DNA of 64,000 nt, taken from contig CM051461.1 of the NCBI GenBank assembly GCA_028095005.1, positions 47,418,812 through 47,482,811 on the forward strand, given 5' to 3'. The notes beneath the pieces were generated by a model that saw only the letters and a list, made by a program, of their open reading frames with translations, did not search any database and was not told the DNA's origin. Position numbers and translations under genes: made by a program. Positions 31,904 to 44,777 of this stretch are shown in pieces (the stretch's first letter is position 1; every line of letters begins with the position of its first letter). The stretch is from Rhynchospora pubera (Eukaryota > Streptophyta > Magnoliopsida > Poales > Cyperaceae).

Positions 31904-34900
31904 TTATCTTACAGCAGGACCATAATCAGATAACCGCATGCCCCCAGTAAGTGCCACCTCATCATTACCGCCATAAATTACATTACCAACTGAGCTTTCA
32001 GTTCTTGAGAAATCACTATAAGGACTTCTGTCCCCTGAAGGCAGATGACCAGTAATATTACTTGACATTTCTAGATCCAGACTTTCCTTGAGCTCTGTGA
32101 CAACTGCTGTCATGTCAGGCCTCCCAATAGGATGGTGAATAGTGCACCTAAGTGCCAAATCAGCAACCTTCCAAATTGAGTTCAAGCTTTGTTGACCTCC
32201 CATATTTGGGTCCAATATGCTTTCAATGTTTCCTTTTAATAGATCTTGCTTCACAAAATCTGCCAAGTGCTGGCTCTCTTCAGGGCCTTCAAGGATGGAT
32301 GGCTTGCCTGTGATGATTTCTAGCAGGACAACCCCAAAACTATACACATCACTTTTTTCTGTCAGCTGAAAGCTGAAAGCATAACTGCCAAAATACAAAA
32401 CAAGTCAAGAAAAACCAGAAATACTTTTGGTCTGAGCAAAATTTCATTCTTAAAAGTTATGCCAACTGTCTATCTTGTTTGTGAATTTCATTTTATTTTG
32501 ATTTCATTATTATTATTCAAAGAACTTCAATTGGGAGTTTAATATAAATGAAGGCTAATTCTAAGTTGCTAACCCTGCACTAGTTAAGTCTGGCTATAGT
32601 GGCAGTGCACTCTTACTTAAGTACCATAAATGGGACTTTAATGTACTTTTATAGGCTAGTGAGAAGTGACTGCTTTGATTTTGGGTTTGAAGTTAATTAA
32701 TTGGGCAAATAAGCAGCATGTTAGTATAGCTCGGTCCCAAGCCCGAGCAAAAGGAGGAGTGTTGTGATAGGCGTGGCGAGCCAATGTAAAAAAAACCCCA
32801 TGCTATCTCTATGGAAATCCCAACTTGTTTGGGACAAAAGACTTAGTTGTTGTTGCTTCTGGTGGTGGTGGTGGTTTTTAAAGCATATGACAAATACAAA
32901 ACTCTCACATTATGCCATTATGCCCTAAATTATTAAGTTCCAAAGGTACATTGCTTGCATATTGTCCTTTGGTTGGATGACAGAAATCGAACTAGCTACA
33001 ACCAAAAACATAACAGTTCACATATTAACGAAATAGCAAGAACATACTTGGGATCCAAATAACCAGGTGTCCCAACAACGCCCTGAGTTAAAACTTGAGT
33101 GCCGGTCAAATCCCGGACCAAACCAAAATCGGAGAGCTTTGCCACAAGATTTGTGGTAAGAAGAATATTGTCTGCTTTCACATCTCTGTGGATTAGTGGT
33201 GGATTACACATCTTGTGCAGATATTCTAACCCTAAGTATTATTGAAATTAAGAAGTGTTCAATAATGATTACAGGAAGCAATTTTTATGTATTGGCGAAT
33301 AGTAGCAGATATTTTTATACCTTGGGCTGATTCATACACAATTCGGAGCCGTTCTTTCCATGGAAGAGGCCAAGCATTTCCTGCGATTTTGATAGTAAAT
33401 ATTTAGAGTTAAATTTCTATTTGATTAACTACTGCTTAAACACCTCTTCTGAAATTACTGTTTTTAATTTGACCCGACTGAATTTATCATTTTTCTTCAG
33501 TGGTCTATTGAAAATTTGCACAAAGATAAATACCATGAAAGAATATTGTTATTTTGGAATGTAGAATTTTTGTAGCAAACTTAAAAATGTTCTACAATAT
33601 AATAACCTCTTAGCCAATATTGCAGATTTCCTTCTTGCATGCACTCGTAGACGAGAGCAATGTGATTTCCGTCAATGCAGTAGCCAATCAACGAGACTAA
33701 GTTTTTGTGGTGAACTCTTGACAAACTTTTAACCTACGATTAGCAATTCAGGTTATATTAAGAAATTTTGCTGTGATCTTTCAGATATAACTCTGATCTA
33801 GTGGTGATGAGTTGGATTAGTGAAGCATTAGCAAATCATGCAAGAAATGAATTGGGATGGAAATAAGGAATATGAACATGAATGAAAACAATGAGATGGA
33901 CGATGCAGTACATTAATTACTTCCTATGAATGGGGATGAGAGATGAGACGGACAAATACGATTTCAGGAACATTTAATAGAATTTAAAAAATTGAGGATA
34001 AAGATAGGTTACAGAATTTAATGGTTTATAATATATCAAAGAATATTGATAATTAATTTAATAAGCATAAATAAAATGGTGAAATTTAGGTTTCTGCCAC
34101 TCTAAAATTTGACAATTAGAAAAATGACATCCCAAATTATTCTTTGAAAAATGTCACACCAAATGTAATTAATTTACAAATTTTGCCAGTTATATGTCTA
34201 TAAATAATTTTTCGTATTAACTCAAATACCCTCTCAAATTAAAAAAAAAAAGATAAAGACTTCAATATTCAGAAACTAAAAGTTTTGTAATTTCAAAATT
34301 TGAAAGTTTAAAATTTAGGAACATTAAGATCTGAAATTTTAAAATTTCACAATTTCGAATTCAAAATTTAAATTTTCGAAATTTAAAATTTTCAAAATTA
34401 CAAAATTTCAACTTTTAAATTTCTGAATTTTAAAAATTCTGAATATTGAGTACCTCATTTAGAAATTGCTTAATCCCTTGTGAAGATGATTTAGAACGCA
34501 CTTTGACTGCAACCTCCATTCCATTTTCAAGAGATCCTTTAAAAACTTTACCAAACCCTCCAATGCCAATTTGATTACTGAAGTTACTGGTTATAAGCTT
34601 CAGATCATCAAAACTAAATTGCTTTTTGTCAAAAGTTAGTCTAATAGCTCCAGTCTTAAATTCATCGAAGCTTGTTTCAATGCCCAACTTTTCAGTTTCT
34701 GCATGGGGTGTAGGTGTATTTTTGCGAGCATCTGCAAGTAATTAATATATTATTAATGTCTATGAAATCTTAGTTAACTATGGTAATATTTATATTTAGC
34801 AAAACAGCTTTTCTGCTGCATGTGGTAGGGCAATTACTTACAATGAGGTGACTTGCGCTATAAAGGGAAATTTTGTACTGATCAGCTAAAATAATTATAC

Positions 34901-37900
34901 TGGTACCTGCAATTTTTCTATATAATTTGGCTGCTTTTTGTTGGGGGTACTGGTAATTATGGCTCTAATTTATGTCTGTCTCTACTCTTCATTATAATGC
35001 AGATAAATAAAGTTGATCCTTGATTTAATTCTATTGCTGGAAGGAGATAATAAAAGCTTAAACCTGCTGAGGCAAAAATTCATTACTTCTGCGCTTCTTG
35101 AGGTATAAAAGGAATAGTGCAAATGCTCCAACAATCAGCAGCAGGACAGCCGCAATAACAAGGATAACTACTTTTGAAGATTTCTTGGTTTCTGGCGCAC
35201 TCTTTGTACCATTGAGACTGCCATTATTGATTTAGATAAAGTCAAATTACATTAATGCATGTTATTCTTTGCTTTCTGTTAAAAATTTTACTACAATACA
35301 TATGCATGCCATTCTTCACATTCCTAACAGGTTACTGCAGTCTTAATGACTTCTCTAACAAATGCAGCCTCAGTAAATGTAAACCTTTTTTTACAGGTCA
35401 CAGAGCAGGTCGTTGCATTACAAATAGTGTCTGCACATTTTTAGAACATCTTGGCTTGCACAGGATGCCTTACTCCTATAGATTAGTGCAGTGGTTGTTC
35501 AAACTTTAACTTGGTAAGCCATAAATTAATTAAACTTGGTAAAGAAGAAAAAGACATACTTTATGGTTAGAAGATCATTTTTTTGTCTTTTCAGGAGACC
35601 AGGAGGAAGTGTGTCTAAAAGGGCACTGTTTTCTGATAGATCTCTGTAATCAAAGGAATTAAACATTGATAAAGGAATTGAGGTTCACCAAAAAGTTGGA
35701 AAACAAAATAGGGAGATCAAATGTTTACAAGAATGTAAGTGACTCTAATTGATCCAGCGAATTGGGAACGATTCCTGAAAGATTGTTGTGAGATAAGTCC
35801 CTGAAATTTTTTTGAGATAATAACAGTGAAATTTATGTGATTAAGAAGCTGCAGAGTCCATAATTGCATCTTTGTGATGCTATATACAATAAAAGTTCTT
35901 CTGACTTTCCATGTAGAAATATTTGTTACCAAAGGAACTTACAATGACTCAAGTTCTGTAAGAGACCCAAAAGCAGATAACACTGCCCCGGTTAATCCAC
36001 TTGATGACAGATTCCTGCAAAACATACAACTGCTTATAAATTGCTTTTGCACAAACCCTTTTAGACACACATGAGGATTGGTTGGGTTGTGAAACTCACA
36101 GAGCTGTGATCCTGGGGAGATTAGATGTTGAATTGATTGTACAGTTAACGCCAGTCCAACCGAGACTTGTAGGAACACAAGGATCACCACTCCAACCTTC
36201 TCTGACACTATAGTTCCCTTTGATTGAATTAATTGCAGTAGCTGCACGGATTTAATTTTAATTTCTGAGCAACATTATTGGTTTTCCAACAGCATGCAAA
36301 TAATCCTGGTCCAAATAGAATCCATATTAAATAAAACTGTGTACCCTGATTAGTGAGCCAATACAATGAAAAGATCTTTCTTTTGGAGGCAGGATGGTAA
36401 CACCATCAAGCAGATTTTATTAAATTAAAATTAATATTTACAAGGTGGATACAATGATAAGATCTATACTCAAGAAGAGTAAGGTTCCGGTGCCACACTT
36501 TTTTGGTGCCACAAATGCCACACTTTTCTTTTTTATTTTCAATATAAATTTTTTTAAATATAATCGTCCGATCCAAACCGTTGATCTTGTTCATTTTATT
36601 GACGGATGCATTGTACTAAAATTTCATAATTTTTAAAGCTTATTTGATACTTGATCAAGATGTTGAAAAATGGACATATTAGAATGAATCTATTTTAGTT
36701 ATTTTGATCCGTTCATTTTTCACCTTTTGATCAAGTATCAAATAAACTTCAAAAATTATAAAATTTTATTACAATGCATCCGTCATTAAAATGAATAAGA
36801 TCAACGGTTTGGATCGGACGATTATATTTAAAATTTTTTATATTTAAAATAAAAAAGAAAAGTGTGGCATTTGTGGCACCAAAAAAGTGTGGCACCGGAA
36901 CCTTGCTCAAGAAAGAAATAGAGATATACCATCTCCACTGTATGTAGGTAATGATGTTACTGGTAAGACTATATAGATCTCAAATGCATTGAGTATGGGC
37001 GGGAGAGTTGCATTTGGGGTACTCTTGAGTGACACACTGTAATTTGTCTGTCCTGTATGTGTGTATGATATATAACCTGGGTTGAGGTAACCCAAGGCAA
37101 CAGGAGAGTTCCCAACTTGATCACCATTTGCATATACATTGAACTCCCTAAGACTGTTGTTTGGCCAAGTTTGAATGTCAGCATAATGGAGCAGAACAAA
37201 GAATTTAGTAGATGTGTTAGAGGTCGACCATCCTATTTCAATGGGGCCTTTCGGATCCGAGGGAATGACTGCTGTCTGGAGCACAACAGAGGGCACGTCA
37301 TAAGTAAATCCGTCAATACTGGAGTTCGTTGATATTGTCTTCCAAGCAGACTTGGTCCAATTCAGCCAAACCCGGTCATGTGCATCATCAGGGAACCTGT
37401 TCTCAACAATGGAATGCCCCCGCCACCCCAATAACCATAAAAATTGTGATTATAATTAAATTGGTGACTTAATTGCAAATAAATTGTTTTTCTCTGTTTA
37501 TCAAAACTAATGGGACCATCCAGAGAAAGTAGACAAAAAGCAAATGTAAAATCGGATATAACTTCCCTGTCCGCAGTTCTCTGCTCATAGTGACAATTAA
37601 AATAAAACTTCTTTGCTCAGAGAGGGGAAAAAAAAAAAAGAAAAGAAAACACTTTCATTCGGAATCAGTATAATGTAACTTTTCCGTGAAGTGAGTTGAT
37701 ATTGTGAACAAATTTGACACGATGAATGATTACTATGCCATACCCTGCTATACAATATCCGAAATGAACACTATTCTTAGCTAGAGTAGTAGTATATGGT
37801 AGAACATACGTGAGGTTTCAGTCAAGGCACTGATTTAAATAACAAGAGCTATGACTGCGGTACAACCTGTTGTGCTGCTAAATTAGAAGTGTCCCTATAA

Positions 37901-40900
37901 CGAAGTTTATTGGTATATAGCAATACTACTTTAAAAATGTATTTCTTATTAGTGTTTTATTTCTTATAGTGGCTAGAATATTGAAATGTGCAACATATAG
38001 ATGCATTATAGTTGCCTTTTCGCGAAATATAGCAAGACAATTTGTTACTTTTTAATATAGAATAGTGGCAAAACCAAAAAATCCTTTAATGGGACCACTG
38101 AAATAAATAAAAATTAAAGAATTAGTTTTTTTCCTTATCAATATGGATAGAATTATCATACAAAAATTATAATTTTTTTATTAATGAAATTATATTTGCA
38201 TTTTTATGGGTTCAAATTGTGTTTTTCTTAACAAAGTTGTCCATATTATAATGAAATTATATATAAAACTATTTGATTGCCAAAAAGTTATGGGTGACAT
38301 TGCACCCCATTCCTTCTATATAAACTCGCCTCTGTCTATGATCTATGATTTAAGGTTGTTCGTTATGAATCCTCTATTTGCTATTTAAGCCTTTGAGTCA
38401 AGTAATTCATCCTAACAGTTGAAACATTCCACATGTAGATCAAATGGATGTTAGTTTGAACTTCATGATCCATATTGTGCTATTAAAATTTCGCCTGAAA
38501 AACCAACCGTAATTTGAGAGGTACGCTAGTTCTAGAACCCTTCATTTCAAACTTTTTCTGGTGCTTAAATAAATGTGTGTAAAGCATCGTATATAGTCTG
38601 CTGAAACTATCATTGCGTATATTTTTCTTTATTTTTTTAGGCGAAAGGACAATGTTCAAGCTTTAGCTCATAAAAAATGGATAGGTTCTTAAAAATAACT
38701 AGATTATTTATGGAGGTGTTACCATTAACCATCTACTTTCAGGAAAAAGTCTCCAATCACTTGAAAATAGTAAAAGCCAAACATCTTAATTAATAAATCG
38801 GTGCACTTTTAATAAAAATTGAACAAATAAATTTTTTTGTGTGTTAATTCCAGAGAACAATCAACTATTAAAAGTCAATTGACAAATCAAAAGGAATGTC
38901 TAGGAATATATATAGATGAATCCAAATTAAATAATTGAAAATATATTTGTTTCATGTGAAATATATAATTGTACGTCTGTTGATGTTTGCATCAAAAATA
39001 CAAGACATATTAACTAATTGATGAGGAAATCATTGTTTAGCTTTCAAACTAAAAAGCTATGCTTGCATACCTCACGACATCAGTATTTGATCCCACATCC
39101 TTCCTCGTGTAGAGCATCAAAGATTCCGAGGAGTTTGCAAGTTCATATAGAGCAGCACTCAGTGGTCTCAACTCGAGTGTTGAAATGAAAGGGATCCCAT
39201 GTCCCGTGTTGACCAGGCAAACATGTATGAAATTATCAGGCGCAATACCAATTATCTCATAGAAAAACCAATCATCAGTAGTATCCATGTCAATGGTGCA
39301 CCAGAAATTTGTACCAAAGTATAAATCAAAACTCGGTGGCTTTGACAACCCATCGAAGTTTCCGTAATAGAATATTGCTCGTACAAGATATTTTGTTCCT
39401 TTTTTTACTGGTGTTATAGTGTAACAGTTCTTAGTATTGTTAGGAAATCTCCTGAAAGTATCAAGGTCCTTCCTAAACAGACTGGAAACATTACCATTTT
39501 CCCCGGTGTCGATGTATTGATCATCAGATACATATGTTAAACCTGTGGAGAAATCAACATAGCTAGTATTGCTATCAAGACCGCAGTCAATATTAATGAA
39601 TCCTGCAAAACAAAGAATAAGTATAAGGGTTCTTGATCAAATTGATGCCATACAATGAGGAATCTACTCATTATTTTATATTGTTATGCTCGTTCACCAA
39701 TGATGCTACCTCTTCTCATATATATGCAGTGATGTAATTTTTAGAAATGTTATTGAACTTTTTTACAATTAATAGTTCTGAAAATGCAGGATATTATTTT
39801 TGTCTCTAAAGGTGCGAACAATAACTTGGCAAAAATAAAATAACCCTAAGTGTTGTTTGTCTGGAGCGCGCCCTAAAATACAGAAACCCTATGTAGAAAA
39901 TACAAAAATCGCTTGAGCAACTGAAAATTTCGAGTACCAAAATCAAGTCTCCCTCCATTCTTCCCTGCGAGGTGCTATCATGGGTACTCGTTAATTGGAA
40001 AACTGGAGACCACTCTGAAGTTTTCAACGAGAGGAGCGAGAGAGTAATTGGGATTATCGAAGGCCAGGAAATGCAGCGAAAGTGTAGGCAGAGCGAATTT
40101 TATGGATTTGCTTGAAGAAAGAGAGAGCCTTCAGATTGACGAAAGGAAAATGACCCAACGGGTCAGCCAGGAACGAGGAAAAAGAACGGTCGCCGAGTAA
40201 ATTAAAAAAATGAGAAGATCCAACGGTCCAGAGATTTATAAAGATTAAAATCCAGATCAAAGGATTGGTATTAATTGATTTATGAATTATGAAATTTCTC
40301 AAAAAACAGTATCTTGGATTACAGTCAATACATATTCATACAATAATTGTTTAGATAGAGTTAAAACTTTAATCTAATTATTTATGAAGAAGTTTTCTGT
40401 AATTATAATTTTATTAGAGTTTAAAAATGGCTTTTAACAATTATTTATAAATTAATTCTTTGATTCAAACTTTATGATCGTAATATAAAATAAATTAATT
40501 AGTATTTAATACAATTTCAGTTTAGAATATTCTTGATAATTTTCTATAAAAGCCAAATTAATCAATTAAATGGAATTTTAATTAAAGTTTATCAATTCCT
40601 TGGAACCATTAACTCCATGAATAACTTACATCGCACTTCAAAGTCGGACAAACACACAGTTCAATTTATTAGACAGAGCTCTATCGCACTGGGCCTTTAA
40701 TGGGTCAATAGTAATTTTGTGATGATAAATATTTGTTAATCCAATTTTCGTACTCGTACAACAGAGAGTATAATTATAGTTTTTTTGTGCCGAATTGATT
40801 TGGGAGATAGCTTGGTCATCTATGATCTTCATTAGACATAGGTTTCTTACCGATCCTTCTAGCTTGACATTGTCTTAAACAAGATTAATTTCAGTATATG

Positions 40901-41167
40901 GACATCACTGTGTAACTTTTATTCTGAGTATGATATAAGAATGCGAAGAATAGTAAAGCAAAAATGCTCGAGGGGGCACCTTATAATTTGAGTTAATCAA
41001 CTATGAAATATCGCACATTGAATATAAACAAACCGAATAAAGTGAGAAATAAGCAAAATAAATATACCATTCGAACTCGGGGCAGTGCCATGAACGGAAA
41101 CAGAGAGCATAATCAGGAGATATGAGCACCAGACAAGCATTGTTCCTAAATACTTGCTCCATTCCAT
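31904..41167 (-). CDS. Malectin-like LRR receptor kinase (LRR-I type), intact, 13 exons, 909 aa
   Basis: Exons, 5' to 3': 41068-41167, 39071-39602, 36930-37396, 36100-36241, 35943-36014, 35729-35800, 35560-35643, 35087-35217, 34454-34731, 33607-33733, 33321-33380, 33048-33231, 31904-32384. All introns are GT-AG and all joins keep frame (2730 nt). Layout: signal peptide 1-27 (MEWSKYLGTMLVW...); malectin-like region about 34-366 starting GFINIDCGLDSN; three LRRs about 411-485, with two exact 72-nt LRR exons; transmembrane about 506-529; kinase about 585-850. Key residues: GIGGFG (589-594), Lys610, HRD with Asp705, DFG 723-725, all present, so an active RD kinase is expected. The family (IOS1/FRK1-like) acts at the plasma membrane in defence or senescence signalling; that role is inferred. 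Introns hold a MITE and a decayed hAT. The start is supported by the paralogue's matching signal peptide. Confidence 0.92.
36477..36905. mobile_element. Foldback MITE in intron 3 of the intact kinase
   Basis: The arms are GAGTAAGGTTCCGGTGCCAC and the complement of AAGGTTCCGGTGCCACACTT, with internal complementarity including 'ccgatccaaaccgttgatc'. The 8-bp repeat CTCAAGAA flanks it (36469-36476 and 36906-36913). The paralogous intron at 54550 lacks it, which gives an empty site. It therefore inserted after the duplication or was lost from the other copy. Confidence 0.82.
37850..38075. mobile_element. Decayed hAT-like piece in intron 2
   Basis: Starts CACTGATTTAAATAACAAG and runs parallel to the first third of the hAT at 51433 ('ttggtatata', 'atttcttat(a/g)gtggcta'). 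No right terminus or target duplication. Confidence 0.5.
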
Positions 41168-41240
41168 CCCCAAACCTAGTGGGAACAACCTTTCCGTTAA
41201 TTTCTTGCTGGATACAATCTATTATGTGCGCCCCTGTCAT
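41068..41240 (-). other. Upstream ORF overlapping the start of the intact kinase
   Basis: An ATG at 41240, 73 nt upstream of the main ATG and in another frame, reads MTGAHIIDCIQQEINGKVVP and continues past the main start. The paralogue has the same frame (57432; MTGVQIVDCIQQEINGKVVP). Of 20 codons, six differ: three silent, three conservative. It could repress translation if it is in the leader. Its transcription is not shown. Confidence 0.35.
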
Positions 41241-42936
41241 AACTTATAGTACTTATATAACCGATCCAGTTGACCACGCAAAAATACAAATTAATATACA
41301 TCCTATATTTCAGTACAAGAAGATACACCTATTAATTAATGTGTGAATTTCAATTCTAGAAGAAGACTTGGTTTCTGGTATTAAAAAAAAAAGATCGACC
41401 AAGAGTTTTTATTTTTTTGTAATTCGAGTAATATTCATTTGGATGAATAGCTCTTAAAAAGAGTCGTTGACACCGATACCGATGTCTTGAATAGATGTGC
41501 TGGAGTAATCAATAGCTCGCCAGATTGAAAAAAAACCTATCATGCTATGTTGTTCTGAAATACAATATTTTTATTTTTCTAATAAGTTGCTGCTATATAA
41601 TTGTCAAGAACCAGAACATTTGTGGTAACATGTAAGAAGAAGAAAACATCACACTACAAATGCCAAATTTTTTATATTGATAATTTTTAAAAATTAATTG
41701 AATTTTAATATTCGGGATTCACAAAATAAAAAAACACATAAACTTAATTTGTTGGTATGTATCATATTTTTGAGTAAAGGAGAATCAAATATCACTAAAG
41801 AAAATAAAAGCAAATGTTGTTTACTTTGTATTTGCTTTTTGGTTGGCAAGCAACTACCCTAGACAATCATACTAAAAAAAAAAAAAAATACTACCCTAGA
41901 CAATGCATTCAAAAGCAAGAACTAATCTTTGAAATGATCCCTAATACTCCAATTGAAAATGTATTTATTTCTAGCCGATGATAACTATTAATTTATTTCT
42001 AATACCTCTAATACACAACTAACCTTTGAAATGACTGTGGCTGATCGGTTTTTTTAATGTTATATTCTTATATTTTTGTCAAAAATGTTATCTGTTGAGT
42101 TATTTTTTTAATTAATATTGTCAATTTTATTTATGTATCATATAAATCATAATGTGTTTAATCCCAAAATCTGTAAAAAATCGTAAATAAAAAAATTATA
42201 TGGGTTGGATTGAATCAGAGGTGAATCAACTATTAATTATGAAATATCGATAAAACATTGCGAACCGTCCGTTGTACAGCCTGGACATCACATTATCACA
42301 ATACCTTAGAAGAACCTTGGAAAGTGATTGCCACGATGGGGTTTATGTTTGGTTCTAACTAAACACAATTTGTACTTGTTTTCTTTAGTGCAGCCTACGG
42401 GCATTTTAAATATTCAAAAAGGGGAAACTATCATACCGCCCTACTTTGTGGTTCCCACACCCTTGCATTTATCTTGAAATCAGTAATACAAAAATTAATT
42501 TGGTCCAACCATCTTATAAATTAAATGGATATACAGATCTTTTATAGGTGTATTATGCTTGAAAGAAATAAAAAATGCAATTAATAATGCTTACAGATGA
42601 TGTTATTAAAATGTATGAAACCTCGTTCCTTGTATAAAAACCATATGATTCTAGAAAAAAAATGATCAAAAAAGGGTGTAGGGCGGGACTGTAGAAACAG
42701 TTTTACCTCAAGAACCGGAGAAGACCATTGAAGAACAAATGGAGACAACAAAAGAAGCAATTAGTGGTCTAAGAGAGGCCGCCACTTCAATTGGCGGCCA
42801 TGCTAAACCACCTGGCAGCGTTGTAGGATGCCACCTCAGCAGCACCCCACATGCATTTTTCTATTGTAGAATACTAGACCGACAAATCAAATGTCGGCTA
42901 GCTCCATTCCGAACAACGCGATAAAAAAATTCATTA
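41241..42936. other. Upstream flank of the intact kinase
   Basis: No gene seen. The part to about 42700 is paralogous to 57433-58260. No clear TATA box could be chosen. Confidence 0.5.
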
Positions 42937-43076
42937 GGGCTCGTTTGGATGAGTTGTGCGAATAAAAAAATAAATTTATTATAAATAATTCAAATTTTTC
43001 ATAAAGTTACATATTTTCTAATACTTCTTCACTTCTTCCTTTATTTTTCTTATTCCCACACCATTCAAACGGAGCC
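42937..43076. mobile_element. Tourist-like MITE
   Basis: The ends are GGGCTCGTTTGGATGAG and the complement of GGCTCCGTTTGAATGG. The interior holds 'attataaataattcaaatttttcat', a diverged form of the family theme. Confidence 0.65.
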
Positions 43077-43269
43077 TAGATGTTGGCAGTCAAAGATGTC
43101 ACAAGTTTTGTCATGATAGGACAACTCACATTACTGACCTAGACGTCGTTTGAGATGTCGGTTTGGTCAGTCTTGAATTCTTACAGATGTAATGACGCTC
43201 ACTGGTGGATAGGTTGTGACATGATAACACACAAGTGATCTAGCCGCCATTTGAATTATCAGCATGGTA

Positions 43270-43626
43270 CAGGGGCGAAGCCAAGATTTGGTAATAGGGG
43301 AGGCCAAGATCAAACTTCGAGTTGCTCGGCCGATCGATTGAATATGATTGTATACATCAAAATTGAAAATAAAAATAACTTTTTATATCATGCAAGATGC
43401 AACAAAAGAATCCATGAGATCAGACTTTTCCAATAGTCTATTAAGATCCACTCACATAACTCAATCCCTCATCCCTGAAACCTAGAACAAAGTATCCTCA
43501 AATGAAAGACTACTGGCCCAGTGGTCCTTGTTTTAGTCGGGAGGCCCAAGTAGGAATTTGTATTAAAAAATTCAAAAAGCAGGGTGGGCCAGGCCCTCTT
43601 GGGCCCCTGAGCTGGCTTCGCCCCTG
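43270..43626. mobile_element. hAT-type MITE, CAGGGGCGAAGCC family
   Basis: Terminal repeats are CAGGGGCGAAGCCA and TGGCTTCGCCCCTG. The 8-bp duplication GCATGGTA is exact (43262-43269 and 43627-43634). 357 bp, non-coding. Lies between the two duplication units. Confidence 0.88.
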
Positions 43627-43826
43627 GCATGGTAGGTTTTGAATTCTGATAGATGTAGTGACACTTATATGTGAATATAGAGAGAGAATGCATTTTTTTT
43701 TATAACCTTGAGGCGAGTCACGCGGTCTTGCAAACCAATGGTCTACCACAGCTGGTTGGGACAAGTTGATAGTGGTACCTGTCTTCCCACGAAAAGTTCT
43801 GGGGATTGAATCCCACATGCATGGGA

Positions 43827-44205
43827 GTAGCGGGTGTCAAACAAGCGAAACAGAAGCGGAACATGGGTGTTTCGTTTTCGTTCCGTTTCTAGTAACGTAA
43901 CAAAATACCATTTCATTTCTGTCTTTTTTCGCAAAACGAACAGTTTTTCGTTTCGTTAGCTGTTCCATTTCTCATTTTGCACTGATTTCAGTTTATTTTT
44001 CGATTAAACAGAACACTAACATTTATCGGTACGAATTCCGTTTCCATTTCGCTTTTAAAAATAAAATGAATTTCTCTTTCGTTGACTATTTCATTTGATC
44101 AGAACGAATCAGAAACGTGCGAGACCAGTTCTATCTGAGAGTGGGATGGATATGTGTGCGAGCGTGGGGGTAGCGTGTGCCTACGGGCGACGATAGAAAA
44201 AGAAA
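43827..44205. mobile_element. Partial hAT-like piece, CGTTTCG-rich
   Basis: Starts TAGCGGGTGTCAAACAAGCG, similar to the left end at 26979, and is rich in GTTTCGTT/GAACG motifs to about 44115. The right terminus is not recognisable. It sits at the downstream edge of duplication unit 2 and has no counterpart in unit 1. Confidence 0.5.
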
Positions 44206-44777
44206 AACCAACCGTCTTTAGCTACGGATTGGACCCACTTGTCAGTTGTCCCTGACGGAACCAATTTGGTCTTCCCAGGTTAGAACATCCCTGCACTCGG
44301 ACTCGGTAGAACGATGTTCAGTCTACTCTGCTTGTGGGCCCCACTGTAACGTAGTCTTCGGAATATGGGATACGCCATGTCTTGAAATAATAGCTTCGAA
44401 TTTCCAAAAAGAAAAACAATTGTTTCGTCCTCGGGAAAAGTGGAAACTGGAAACCGAAATAAATGTCGGGGCGACTCCCCTTCTCTATCATATATATTTT
44501 CTATTTTCGTCTCACCCTCTTGCTCTCCAGTCCTCAGCACCATCGATAAAAGTGACACCCTTTTCACTTTTCCGTTTCCACCGTCTCCCGTTTTCCGATC
44601 TACCGCTAATCCACGATTGAGATTTGAGACTCCTCCTCCTTTAGTCCTTTGCAAGTAGCTAGTACGCTGTATATTCCTTGCCATATTTACGTAATTAATT
44701 CTTCTTATCAGTGTAATTAAAAACTGGATGACGTAGTTAATTATATAACGTTATAACTATTAAAATTTTGGTTATTT

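Larger units (their letters stand above)
30205..42700. repeat. Tandem duplication unit 1 (intact receptor-kinase copy)
   Basis: The segment is collinear with 44205..58260. Landmarks: 'tagctacggattgg' at 30236 and 44221; the 3' flank at about 31390-31610 and 47290-47510; all 13 exons; the upstream flank at about 42440-42690 and 57940-58190. Edges are approximate. The two units stand head to tail. Confidence 0.85.

Noticed and set aside
43827..44205. A complete hAT with left end TAGCGGGTGTCAA
   Set aside because: No right terminus and no target duplication could be found, so it is listed only as a partial piece.
44246..44684. Open frames of 124 and 134 codons on both strands
   Set aside because: Overlapping shadows in the duplicated 3' flank; the collinear region at 30.2-31.1 kb does not keep either frame.
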